A stretch of DNA of 64,000 nucleotides from the NCBI RefSeq assembly GCF_947179165.1, contig NC_077244.1:12592949-12656948 (forward strand). Reading direction: 5' to 3'. The first letter of the stretch is position 1. Each line of letters opens with the position of its first letter. Shown piece by piece: positions 1 to 12,800 of the stretch. The notes under the pieces were generated by a model, which saw only the letters and a program-made list of their open reading frames with translations, was not told the origin of the DNA and did no database searches. A program made the translations under genes and the position numbers. The DNA comes from Solanum dulcamara. Lineage: Eukaryota > Streptophyta > Magnoliopsida > Solanales > Solanaceae.

Positions 1-363
1 TCTATTTCTGTCCCCTATATGCTAAGTTTTCTCTCGAATAACTATAACCTAAAGATACCAGAAACACATTGAGAATTCAATTTATGTGTGTTTATAAACA
101 GCATATTTTAGATAACAATGAAGCTTCTCTCGAATACTCCAACTCTGATAGCAGTCTCCTGCAACCAATTCTTCTCTCATAATAAACTTGTTGTAGGAGA
201 ACCACTAGTGAAAATACTTCAAGCACACGATTCCCTTTGAATTCCTCTCTTGTGTAAATTAAGCTACAATCTCGATGAATTCACCATAAAAAATACACAA
301 TAGGTATTAATTCAAGAAACTAAAATCTAAACTATTACATCATCAAGTTTCCATAAAGAAAAG

Positions 364-530
364 TTACTCCATAAAAGAGTTCATATCATAACTCATAGAT
401 TTTGAACAGCTAGATTGTGAACCAATTAGGAGAATGTAATCTCTCTCCCAAGTTCCTTGGCTGAAATCTTCAGTATACGGTCCATAATTAAGATCCCTAA
501 CTTGTGGAACAAATACGTTTACTTGAGGAT
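364..530 (-). other. Unrecognised minus-strand reading frame
   Basis: A short open frame ends with a stop at 364. Its composition is protein-like (YGPYTEDFSQGTWERD, then a serine-rich end). It could be a terminal exon of a captured or decayed gene in SIZ1 intron 1, lying directly downstream of the RTE fragment in the same orientation. I do not recognise it and assign no function. It may be a chance frame. Confidence 0.2.
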
Positions 531-533
531 ATG

Positions 534-737
534 TCAAAAGGACCAAAATATCCTTAAAGTACAACTTCTAGGTTGGTGCTTCGGTGCTGGATTTTGCACA
601 TTCTTATCACACAAGACTCCGTATGCGAGCCTCCATTTCATCCACCTCACTTCAATACGATGTGGGACATCCTCGCTGATCTCACCATTTCCAAGCAATA
701 AGCAGTTGGTCAAGGGAATTGGAATAACTATAATCAA
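534..737 (-). mobile_element. RTE-type LINE reverse transcriptase fragment
   Basis: The minus-strand translation contains [18 protein letters not shown] followed by a GVLCDKNV block. This is the familiar end of the reverse transcriptase in plant RTE-clade LINEs, just before the usual KLKGKFYR segment. Only about 40 residues are recognisable and both sides are lost. It lies upstream of the first visible SIZ1 exon, so probably in SIZ1 intron 1 and antisense to it. Family identity is from recalled family motifs; the fragment is clearly non-functional. Confidence 0.7.
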
Positions 738-1360
738 AATATATGATCAAGTTTAAAAGCCATTTTAAAATTCTGATTTGGATGAAAAAATAATAGTTTT
801 ATGGCTTTTAAAACTATTTTTTTTTAAAAAACTAACTTTTGATTTTTTTCCTGAATCAATAAAAGTTCCTTCATAACATTTTAAAATAATTAATGTATCA
901 ATTTACCAACTGTATTTACTCTCTGCTGTTGCACTCTTATAGACAGAGTCCATAGGTAATGAGGCGCATGCCTTGGCACCTTAGTGCCCACACTGAAGCG
1001 CCACTGAAGCCAAGCACACAATTTGGCTTTAAGTGAGTTTTCAGGGATGAAGTGTGCCTCAAACTCAAACGAGCCTTTAACAGAGTGATTGGTCCAACCT
1101 CTTCCCGTTTATGAGGAGTGAGGACTATGGAGGCTTGGGATAGTTGATCTCATCTCACCTTCAAGACAGTCTCCTCATGGTAGAGTAGTTGATGTACTCT
1201 GTCGTCAGAGTTTGTTATAGTCTAATAAAAAAGTACAGCAACGTGAAGTAGGAAATTAATCTGGGCATTATCTCACATAATGTCCTTCTGAGGTACAATT
1301 TGGTGTTAGGGAACTGGATGCACCTGTCTATTTTAAGTGACAATTAGTATTCTCTTATAG

Positions 1361-3821
1361 GATAAATTGGCACATTTTCGGATAAAGGAGCTCAAAGATG
1401 TGCTTACTCAACTTGGTCTCTCAAAGCAAGGAAAGAAGCAGGTTTGAACATTTTATTGATTGTTCGTGGTTTCATATGTTGAACTTGTATGTTGAACTTG
1501 GATTCTTTGTGCCAAACAGTTTCCTGTATCTTTGTTACATCTGTGTTGTGTTAAAGCCATATTGTGCTGTATAAGTCCTGAAACAGTTTGTTTTATTTCT
1601 TTATAAGTTATTTATATCATGATATTTGTAGGGTCAATTACATTTTATTCAGTTGGTCCTTTTCATCAGTTGTTGGCAAGTATGTGTAATAAGACTTTGG
1701 TGTTGTCTACTATTCCTTTTGAATAAGGGCTTACTTTTGGAATCTTGTTATCAGTTTTAGTATGAGTGAGAGTATGCTTAATTTTTTGGCTATTTTGCTT
1801 TTATGATTCACAGGTTTCCTTTCTTTATAACAAGTTGGTTTTCACTGTAGCCCAACTTTGAATTAGTAATTATTTTTTATTATCATTGGTATGTGTCTGA
1901 CAGTCATATTTGTCATGATGTAGGATCTTGTTGATCGCATATTAGCTATCCTTTCAAATGAACAAGGTGAGCAGCCACATATCTTGCTTGGATAAATTCC
2001 AGGGAACTGTTAGACGTATTCTACTTGTAGATATTGTTTTTGTGTAGTTTTACCATCTATTTTTGTTCTCAACTATTTTTTCATTCTTCATACCATTCCT
2101 ACTAGTGATATGCACTCATTTTTTGGGTGACTTTGTCAAACTTTTCTTTGTAGTAACTCCATATGATGTCAAAAAATTCATTTTAGTATATCTAGAACTG
2201 CCCTTCCTCCAAATGCTAACCTTTCCTGTTTCTTATGTACTTTTTTTTAGTGTGACCTTGTCAAACTTTGTCTTTGTCGTTCATTCATGTACATCAAGAG
2301 ATCTACTTTAGTACCTCTGGAACTCCCCTCCTCCCAAGTGTAGTGATGATAAATGGGCCGTTTGGGCTGAAGTTTGGCGGGTTAAGATGGTTGAACCAAT
2401 AGATGAGCTAATGGCCAACCTTGCCCAAAGCTTGTTTGGGCTAAAAGATGATGGACCATAACCCAATCCTTTCAATTTGACTCAACTTTTATTATTTCCT
2501 TTTAGAGATATTAATAAATTTTCTATCAATTATATTGTTAGGCATTAATATTGTTTTTTCATCAAATATAGGGTTTAAAAAGGTCTTGACCTGCACGGTT
2601 CATTGCCTTAAGATTTTGGATTAGATATTCAGATTTTCACATAATATCAGAGCAAGACTTGGGACTATTGCTCTTTAAATTTTTTATGTACATAAGCAAC
2701 AATGTTTTTGTGTTTTTAACAACAGAGGTAGGTGTATGCATACCTTACCCTTACCTTTAGGGTACAGAGGTTGTTTCCAATAGAACCTCCTTAGGTTAAA
2801 TTTTATGAATGAATAAGTATAACCCACAATTTGAAAAAAGTTTTTGCAATTACAAACCCCCCAAAAACCTGGGTGAACACAAATACTCGGTTAAAGTTTT
2901 GTGACTTAAAATAATTATGGAGAGAAAAGGTTACAGAGGTTGAAAAAGCACTGATTGAATCTAAGTATATTCCTTGGAGGTGGCCCCCGGGCTTAGCTCT
3001 CTTGACAAAGGTTGAGGGATTTGAGGGTTTAAGTTCGAGTCCTACTCCAAGTGAACTAAGCCTAGTATTGAAGTGGAGAAGGGTAGAGGTGTGGGCCCAC
3101 CATCCCCGAGTTTCAAAGACTGTGGTTGGTCCTAAGGGTTGACTCTAGATGGATTTCTCGGTATCAAAGAAAGAAAAAAAGTATATTCTTGGAGGCACTC
3201 AATGACAAATTAATATATATCCATAAGGGGAAATGGGACAAGGAAATAAGTTTGTCTACAAATCCTTCCATTGAATTTTGGGTTTACTCGTGTAAAAGAA
3301 AAGACTGAGATACTACATTGATTGTGATTATCATGCTTCTTACTTAGCTGGGTCCCTTTTTGTGTGCCACAATTCGGGTTGAGAGATTTTCTTCTATTTT
3401 GTTATTTTATGTTCAACTTTTATTATACTCGAATATCCTTCTTTTAATGTAGGATTTGATTCCTTTCATATTTGTGCAACAAACCAAACCATATTTCTAA
3501 GTGTAGCCTATCAAACAACTAAGACTTTTGTTGCTCTTTGCTTGCCTCGGTTACCCTTTGAAAGCACAATTAGAGTAAAGAGTTCCTCTTCCTTTCGTGT
3601 AATTTTCTATGTGAAATGCTAGCTTTACTTTTAATATCCTGCTCTTAGTTGTGGTATGTGTTGGCTTTCATGCTTGCACAGAAAACCATGTTCTTAGTTG
3701 TACTATTTTGAATAGCTAATGCTAACATATTTATGTGATTTCAAACAGTTTCAGGAATGTGTACAAAGAAAAATAGTGTTGGAAAGGAAGAGGTTGCGAA
3801 ACTTGTTGATGGAATTTACAG
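1361..3821 (+). CDS. SIZ1: SIZ1 exons coding the SAP domain and linker
   Basis: Exons 1361-1441, 1924-1966 and 3749-3821 encode window residues 1-65. The first reads [20 protein letters not shown], the helix-extended-loop-helix SAP (DNA/chromatin-binding) motif, continued by a [14 protein letters not shown] helix. In the plant family the SAP domain is the N-terminal module, so the initiator exon is expected upstream. Nothing resembling it (ATG, MDLxxxCK, then a donor) was found in bases 1-1360. The linker then carries a lysine-rich stretch ([17 protein letters not shown]). Confidence 0.9.
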
Positions 3822-6800
3822 GTATAAAACAGCCCTGCTCCTGAGTACTTTTAAGTAACAGGAGAGAAGGTTTCTTTTATCAGGATTTACCGAGAAATAA
3901 GCTTGTATTACTTCTTCGTGTCAAATGTCCATTTGCATCAGTGGGACATGATTCTGTTTAATTCATTTTGCCCTTGTTAACTTGGATGAAACAGACATGA
4001 TAATTGTTTACCTTGTAGACTTTATTCAGGAATTCTTTGTTTTTTTTGTAGTAATGTTTGTTGCTTCTTCCAGAAAAATGCAAGTGAATGGGGCAACTGA
4101 CCTAGCATCTAAGTCAGAAATTGTCTCAGATAGCAGTAATGTAAAGTTAAAAGAGGAAATTGAAGATACTTACCAGATGGAGATTCGATGTCCCTGTGAA
4201 AGCTCGCTGCAAGCTGAAACGATGATTCAGGTTTTTCTTCTGTGCTGATCTCTTCATCAGCCTTAATTGTGAAAATAAATTGCACATGCAGAAGTATCCT
4301 GTGTATTGCCCTGATTGAGGAAAGGCTCCTCTAATGTTCAGATTATCTTTCAAAGAAAGTGTGTAGTAAATTTTGTACGCCAGACATCTTCAATTTGTAC
4401 AAGGTTTTTCTCGTCTAATATAGGCCTGTACCAATATTGAGATTTGAGATGTTTTATTGTTGACCTTTGTTATACTCTATGAGCATTATTAAGGTTTCAA
4501 TGTAGGCATATCTTCATCTTCTTCATCGCTGCATGGCTGTGATTTGAGCAGAAATTATGTGTTCATTATTCTATTTCTGTATCAGTGAGGGGCATATGCA
4601 TTGTTTGTATGTGATGATGTATCAATATATGATGTCAGCCCTAGTATTTGAAGCTTCTGTTTCTTTTTATTTATTACACTTCATTTTGTGTTTAAAAGGG
4701 AATTTTGCATGCAGTGTGAAAATATAAGATGCCGCACATGGCAACATGCGAGCTGTGTCATCATTCCGGAAAAGCCCATGGAGGGGGGTTCTCCTCCAGT
4801 TTTACCTGAAACTTTTTACTGTCAATTGTGCAGATTGAGCCGTGCAGATCCGTAAGTTGTCACTTATTCTTCTGTTTACCTAGCTTCATCTGATTTTCTA
4901 AACCAGAGGATGTTACAGTGCAAGTACATTCTGTTTTCTTCTTCGTTAAACATCATAGTGCATACAGTCATGTATATTCAATTATACTTTCTTCCTTTGT
5001 TCCTTTTTGGGATTTGGTGGTTGCAGTTGTGGGAGACGGGTGGGAGAATTTGGCTTTAAAGAGCCTGTGGATTAATCTGTGACAGAACGAGTTATTGCCA
5101 CTTCATATTTATATCCTTGTTGTAGGTCTGATATCCTTAAGCATTGCCAGTGTGGGAGTAAAATATTAAAGGAGAGACTGGCGTTAATTGTACTATGAAA
5201 TGACACTTCATTTTCTGTGCATATATATACTTAAGTGTTGCCTTTTTTTTTTTTTTTTGATTGTAAGTGCTTTGGCCTTCACTAATCAGATTATTTATAT
5301 GCAGGTTCTGGGTGACAGTGTCAATCCCTTTATATCCTGCTAAGTGGGTTATCACTAGTTTACCTGTAGATAGGTGAGTTACTTCTATCCTGTTAGTCTT
5401 GTGAAGCTATTATGTCTAGGAATAGGTCAGCTGCTGTTCCTTCTTGTTTGGGTTTAAATTTACATTGTTTGTGTTATTAATTTCTTTAAAGCAAGTTCTT
5501 TTTCTTCAAAAATCCAAAAGCACAACAAAGGTGACAAGGTCATGAAGCAAAAAGCAAGAAGTGACTCACATAGTTTTGGACATTTTACAATTTGATACAT
5601 ATATGAATTTAGTACTATAGTAATAACATTTCAGTTAAATTAGCTAATCTTATCATCCGATGTCGATGTGCAATAATGTCAATATTAATCCAACTTATCA
5701 AAGTTGAGTATCAAAGAATTGACTGATTCTTGTTGTGATCACTTTCCATGTCATTGTTTGGAACACACTTGTGTAAAGTGCATGGCTTTGCCCATGAAGT
5801 GATGACCGCTTTCTTCGTATTGCTTTGTTGTTTTAATCGAAGAAGTTATGGCTTTTAATGACACTGCCTTGAACTGTGTCAACGAAGTCAGAGCAGACAG
5901 TTTTTAATGCCTATTTTGGTGGTTATTAAGAAAGGAGAATTTTGTTTCTTTTCCCTCGTACAGATGGGATAGGATGGGGTTTGTTTCTAGCATAAAACGC
6001 GTTCTGTTAAATAAAAATTTAATATATGGGTGCTAGCTAATTATTAGTTATCACATTTTTTGCACATTAATTTACATAAGCAATTATAAATAAAAAGTAA
6101 TTTCTTTTTATTAATTATCCTTAGTAACAGGGTGCTATTCTATTTCTGCCTTCTATTGTCTGATGCAGAAGAGAGGCATAAAGGTGGAAATAATAGGATA
6201 TGATCTTATCTTTGTCTCTCTCAGTGATGGGTTTGGTATTTGAGTGATTAAAGCATTTTTGAAATGGGGTCACGGCATGAGTTTAATCTTGCATCTGGTG
6301 TGTATGCAAAGTTAGTATATTATTAAATGACAGATCTTTTTGTATTTGTATCTACACCATGTTAGGTCCGAAGTACCAATTAAAGATGAAAAATATCTGA
6401 AAATGTAAGATTGGCATCATGTAGAAATATGTTACTAATTTTAATCACATTCAGTTACATCCAAGTCATAGTGTGCATTTAATGTAGGGATAACACATAC
6501 ATACCCCATCAACTTGTCCCGAATTTTCAACTATATACCTAAACTTTGCAGGGATCTTATTATCTCCTTAAGACTTCTTCGAAGTAGAATAAATACTTGC
6601 TTTCTATGGACAACCAGATTTCGTGTCGAGGGTTGTAATAGACGGCACTCACACGTGTATTTTACCGCTTAAAGTTTTCCCCACTTTTTTCTCTTCTTTA
6701 AGACCTTCACTATCACAACAATGCCCATTTTTTCCATGCACTATATGCAAATACACAAGGCACCATCTTCATCCCTCCACTCTCGGCACATCAGAACATC

Positions 6801-9800
6801 TCAACCACCAATTTTCCATATCTAAAGCCCCATCCCATTCGTCTTCATATACACACACGGCACTCACACATGTATTTTACCCCTTCAATTTTTCCCCACT
6901 TTTTTTCTCTTTTTTTCTCTTCTTTAAGACCTTCACTATCACAACAATGCCCATTTTTTCCACGCACTATATGCAAATACACAAGGCACTATCTTCATCC
7001 CTCCACTCTCGACACATCAGAACATCTCAACCACCAATTTTCCATATCTAAAGCCCCTTCCCATTCGTCTTCCTATACACACCCATTAGTGATAACCATG
7101 CACAATAAACCACCAAGCAAAACGCTCATTGCCATATCCACCACAATATTTTCAGTTCTTCACCACACCCCAGCAACCCACCTCTCATTTCACTTCAAAG
7201 CCCCACCTTTTCCTTCACTGCCATAACCAACATCTGTCCACATGGACACAGACACCATTCACTAGAGGATTCTTCCTATTTCCATACTGGAATGGAGGTC
7301 CTTCTATAGAGTTCTCTGAGCAATTTATTTTCCATTTGACCAAGTCTGCAGAATCATTTTAGATTGGATTCAAGTGAGTTTCTTGAGGGGTGTTGTGGAG
7401 AATAAAAAGGAAAGAAAAAGGTCTCGCTGGAGAGGATTTTTCTGGTCAAAGTTTCTTTGTTACAAATCTGAGCTAAAGGGGTTTATGAGGAGTTTTTTTG
7501 AAAATAAAAAGAGAAAGGGACAGAGGAGATAAAAGAGTAATTGCCAGAAAATCTATTACAACCAAGCTTTGTTTTCTTTTCTCGAAAGTTTGTGCCACTG
7601 ACAATGGGAGAGATGACACTAAGTAAAATGAAGAGAAATAAGAGAACAGTGGGAAAATATATTTGATGAAAGGAAATGCTGTAAATAATAAAATTTTAAC
7701 CTGATTTTGCTCTTTACACACCTCAATGGAGTGAATGGGCTCTCTATGCCATTGCAGCAAAAGATGGTGTGATTATTCCACTTCAGAACAGTCTGGAGTC
7801 ATAGGACTGCCACAAACATTAGGTGTGTAGTTGAAATTCGGGACACGTTGAGGGGGTGTTTATGTCTTATCCCTTTAAGTATATGACTCCCATTGCTTCA
7901 TTCCCCCTCCTTATGCTGGTTTGTGATATGTATTTGTGTACATTGTCAAGTTGAAATCGCAAAATATGTTGGGTGTATGGAGTATGAGGAAGTTTTGGTG
8001 TGAAATTGGATTGAATTCTTAGCTTTTTCGAAATTAGATTTACATTTAGAAATCTGCAAAAAATACAATAATCACAATTTATTATGGTTAAGACATCTAA
8101 AGTATATTTGACAATGACGGTCAAAGAAAATTGTTGATTGCTCAAATAGTAATAATAATGTTCTTTTGGGGCGAAGGGAGTATTCTTTAAAACTTATTGT
8201 AGATATATTAACTCATCGAGATGATCTATTATGTGCTTTCTGGTCATAGTTTAACGACTCTTCTTGGTCCTCTTCATGCTATACTTTGAAGAGGAGCATG
8301 CTTAACCCAAGATAATTTGCAGAAGAAGGGTGTTTCATGTTAAGTAATAGATGTTATTTTTGTGGAGAGGATCTGGAATCACTCAATCACCTATTTATTC
8401 ATTGCAAAGTGGCTAAGCAATGCTGGGAGCTCTTCCTAAATCTGTGTCTTGTAGTCTGGGTAATGCCTTCAGATGTTAGTAGTCTACTAGAAAACTGGAA
8501 TGGGCAGAAGATTACAAGTATCCAGAAACAGTTTTGGAAGATTGTCCCTGTGTATTTTCTGGACCATTTGGAATGAGAGAAGAACCATATTTCTAGAGTC
8601 AAGAACTTGCGTCTTCAAAAACTGTTATTTTTGGAGTGAGAGAAATTTGCTAGACAATATGGATCAAAATATGGATTTCTTGGATTCACTTGGGAATTAT
8701 GTAACTTGAACTTATTGTAGGATATTTGTTTCTGTACATTTCTGTACCTTCTTGGTATTTCTATTAATAAAACTTTTACCTTATCAAAATAATAATAATT
8801 GATTTTGCCTTTTTAAACTGCTTGTTCTATTGTGACCATACTGCCTTTTTCATATTGACGTTATATTGTGTTGGCGCAACTATAATTTCATTTGTGAATC
8901 ACTTTTAACATTTGAAAATTTTTCAGCACAAACCAAATGCAAACGATTGAGAAATTATTTCACCTCAGTAGAGCCGACATGGAGTTATTGGCAAAGCAGG
9001 ACTACGATGTTCAGGTTGTTGGTTGAATATAATGACTTGCCCGTGAGTAGTTATTGTGTATTCATGGTGTTTGTTTTGTAAAATTTCAGGCTTGGTGCAT
9101 GCTTCTCAATGACAAGGTAGAATTTAGGATGCAGTGGCCTCAGTATGCTGATTTGCAGGTCAATGGTATGCTCTATTCTCTCTTGCTTCATTTATATAAT
9201 CTCGAGCCATGCGGAATTATGTGCTGAAAATATATCCTTCTCCAGTAACTCGCTCTGGGTCTGGCAACATATTCTGTATATTATGTGTTAGATATGTTTC
9301 TTCTCTCCGATGCAAAGGCCTGGTCAGCCTTGATATGGAATATGCAGTTGTAGAACTCACAGGCGCAAGCAAACTTAGAACAGTGTTTTTGACTTTTATT
9401 TGTACCCTTCTCATGTTAAATATATTCTGTCTTTGTTCTTGTTTGTTTTCTCCAAAAGCAATCTCCATAAACATGATAAAAAACTGTTTCACTTCTAATT
9501 TTGTTAAAGAATTTTTTGCCAGTTCAGTAATTTTTATTATATTTGAACCAACAGGAGTTCCAGTACGTTGCATAAATAGACCTGGCTCACAATTATTAGG
9601 TGCAAATGGTCGAGATGATGGTCCAATGGTGAGTATCTCATTTATGCATACCTTTCTATCTTCCTAGTTTTTTGGGAGAGGCAAGTTAGTTGTACATATA
9701 TGTGCTGCTCGTGGTTGCCTAAGGCAAAACTATCTGTGACTATACTTTGTAGTTGTATTTAATGCTTGCTACTTTCCATTTCTTGGTTTTTGTATTGACA

Positions 9801-12800
9801 TATATACAGAAGAGCTTTTGTTTTCCTGAATGTTCCTCTCAAGTTTATGTCTTGCTGTTTTGACAGATCACAGTATTCTCCAGAGGTGGAATCAACAAAA
9901 TTTTGTTAACAGGATGTGATGCTCGTATCTTTTGCTTTGGAGTTAGACTTGTAAGGCGTCGTACTCTCGTACAGGTAGTCAAATTTCTCCAATTACATGT
10001 GTAACTTATTTGTTTCAAAAGCTGTTGCATATTAAGTATTTCGGAGAAGTTTGTGATTATTTTTTGGGAACAATTTATTGTGTATGTTATCACTTCGTCT
10101 CATCATCTTCTCTCTTTAATAGTATTGCACCACAGCTGCTTTATGTGTTTCTAAGAATTGTGCACTATATCTGCCCTAATGAGCAGTAACTGGTGTTATT
10201 TCTGAGATTCTTAAAGACTAGTCAGAGGATTTTTGTTTCTCAGGCATGTCTTGAAGTAGGCTCAGGCAATTGCATTGCTAATCATCTCTTGAGCAAAGTT
10301 CATTTGGGGGATGTGGAGTTTGGTGATATGTAGTTGTAATTGAGGTTTTTTTTTTTTTTAAAAAGCTATCTTCTAATATTACTTTTAATTCCCCTTCTCG
10401 TAGTATATTTCTGCTCGCTTTACTCATCTAGGTTGCCTAATAGTATAGACATGTACATGCACATGGGTCCTGTTGTATGACCCTTTTATGGTGGTGTCTG
10501 AATAAAATTTTGTTTTATTTTTAGATTCTCAATACTATCCCTAAAGAGCCAGATGGTGAGGCATTTGATGATGCTCTTGCGCGCGTTCGTCGTTGCATTG
10601 GTGGGGGGACTTCCACTGAAAATGCTGACAGCGACAGTGACCTCGAAGTGGTTGCGGATTCTATACCAGTGAATCTTCGATGCCCTGTAAGCAAATTCTG
10701 ATGTTGTAATCTTCTTTTTTTCCACTGCCCTTTTCCGATGTTCTTATGTTTAATTATTGCATCATCTCTGCTCCACTTTCCCTGTGGTGTTAGTCTTCTC
10801 TTGTATTCTCTCTCATTGCCAAAAGAAGAAAGTGATTGATATTTAAAATTTGGCATTTTCCTGATGAGTTTCACTATCTTCACCTTGGTAGCTGCTAATA
10901 TGCTATGGTTGCATCACACATAATTTTTTTTTATGGGATATATCCTTACCCCCACCCCCCCTCTCTCTCCCCCTCCTCCCATTTACGTTTGGTTTAAAGT
11001 AGACAGTCAAGCTGCAAAGTTGGCAATAGCTTTCTCATAGAAGTCTCTTCACATGCAATCAGAGCAATTGTAATGCACATTTTTCAGCAGTATACATGAT
11101 TTGTTTTTTTTAAAAAAAAATAATTTTAACGACCCTTGGGGGGTGGGCTGAGCAACACCCCCAGGCCTTAACATAAATAATTAAAAGCAAAAGTACAAGG
11201 AGGGGGACATAAACCTTACCTCTGATCCCATGGTGGTTCATTAGTCGGCCAACCTGCTAAAGTAGGCCAACTCATCCCCAATACTATAAAAGGAAACCTA
11301 GAATCTAAACACCTAGAAGAGAGACTCCTCTCGATACATAGAATCTAGGAAAACATAAATAAGGGAGACTCTCCCCTTACAAAAGTAAGAAAAGAAAATA
11401 CAAAACTAATCCTATTCAAAAAAGCTATAAACTTAAAAAAGAACATAGCTAAATTGAAAAGGTTAAGGAAGAACAAAAGGGGTATAGAGGACATCTATAC
11501 CAGTGAACTAGAAGTCCCTTTACAGTAGGACTAAGGGGGTTTCTTGATCCTTTTTAGTTTCCTCCCCCTGAAATTTGTCATTCCCATTCTTTCCAGAATG
11601 TAGCTTCCTCTAACTTGTGCTGGCAGTTGATGTTGAGTGTAGAAATGCTGGGAGATATCAAATTTGTGGCTCCACTTGGACAAGTAGTCTGCTGTACAGT
11701 TAGCCTCCCTGTAAACATGGTTGCATTGAAAAAATTCCAATTGCTCAATTAGGACACGAAGCTCCTTGAGGTATTGCTGGATCATCCTAGGGGAAGTAGT
11801 ATTATTGGTGAGCCATTTAACTAGTAGTTCAGAGTCAACTTCCAAGATGATCCTTTGAAACTCATGCTGAACACACCAGTGAATGCCATAGGTAGCTGCT
11901 TGTATTTCTGCTTGATTGTTGGTCCTAAATCCAAGAGTAGAAAAGGCATAGATCAAAGCACCCGGAGGATCCCTCAGAGTTCCTCCTCCTCCTATCTCTC
12001 CAGGGTTCCCCAATTCACTCTCATCAGTGTTGATTTTGTAAATGCTGCTAGGAGGTTTAATCCATGTGACTGTAGTGACCTTCATATCATGATTGCACTT
12101 TTCCATCATTATAACTAGATGCCTCCAGTTGTTAGGCCAGTGCAGGTAAGGAAAAACAGTGAAAAGGAGATGTGTGATGTCTTTGAGAATCAGGAACTTG
12201 ACTGTATTAATGCTTGATTGTTTTGCGCCATATATAGCTGAGCACCTGTTCTTCCATAAGTTCCAGCAGATGAATATTGGGAGAGAGTGAAATATGAGTT
12301 TCTGAACTTCATTTTTGAATCCCATACTCCACCATCTCATCAATAGATTCCTTAGGGGAATGGGACTATGGTTGATACCCAAATGCTCAGAACAACACTT
12401 CCAAATATACTGAGAAAAATTTCCAGTAACAAAGATATGCTCAATGTTGTCAAGTCCAGGTCTGATACAACAAGAGCAATTGGCAGGTTCCACCCCAAAC
12501 ACAGTAATTTTGTCATTGGTGGGAAGTTTCCTTCATAAAGCCCTCCAAACTAGAAATGAATGTTTGAAAAAGATGTTTTTATGTCAACTATAATTATTGA
12601 TCATTGTCTGTGTTTTGTTCTGTCTGATAATTTCCCAGGCTGAGCTACAAGTGAACTTACCATTGTCTGTAGGTTTCCAGATTGCAACATCAGGGACCCC
12701 TTGTTGGTATTGAACATTAGTGCCAAGATCTTGGGAACCAAAAGAGGGTGAACCTATTGCCTCACCTTGTATTCATTCCAGTGTCCATCCTCCAAAAACA

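Larger units (their letters stand above)
5374..8926 (+). other. Expanded SIZ1 intron carrying nested elements
   Basis: This 3.55-kb intron separates the PHD-distal exon from the first PINIT exon. It holds a Mutator-like element (6486-7874) and a LINE 3-prime end (about 8200-8802). The remainder (5374-6485 and 7875-8150) shows no gene or recognisable repeat apart from a poly-T run near 5248 just upstream of the exon. Confidence 0.8.

Noticed and set aside
1..1360. First exon of SIZ1 (ATG, MDLxxxCK)
   Set aside because: No ATG-GAT start with a suitable donor was found; it is probably to the left of the window.
2336..2500. GGGCCGTTTGGGCTGAAGTTTGG-type text suggestive of a hAT terminus
   Set aside because: No paired inverted end or 8-bp duplication found.
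2981..3060. A tRNA gene
   Set aside because: Box A and B are present, but no cloverleaf or acceptor stem; the A-tail and target duplications show a SINE.
6623..7226. Ser/Pro/Thr-rich open frames
   Set aside because: Produced by the tandem duplication in the Mutator-like element; the same peptide appears twice with no codon-level constraint.
9209..9667. 152-codon plus-strand frame
   Set aside because: Intron text running through the exon at 9555-9628.
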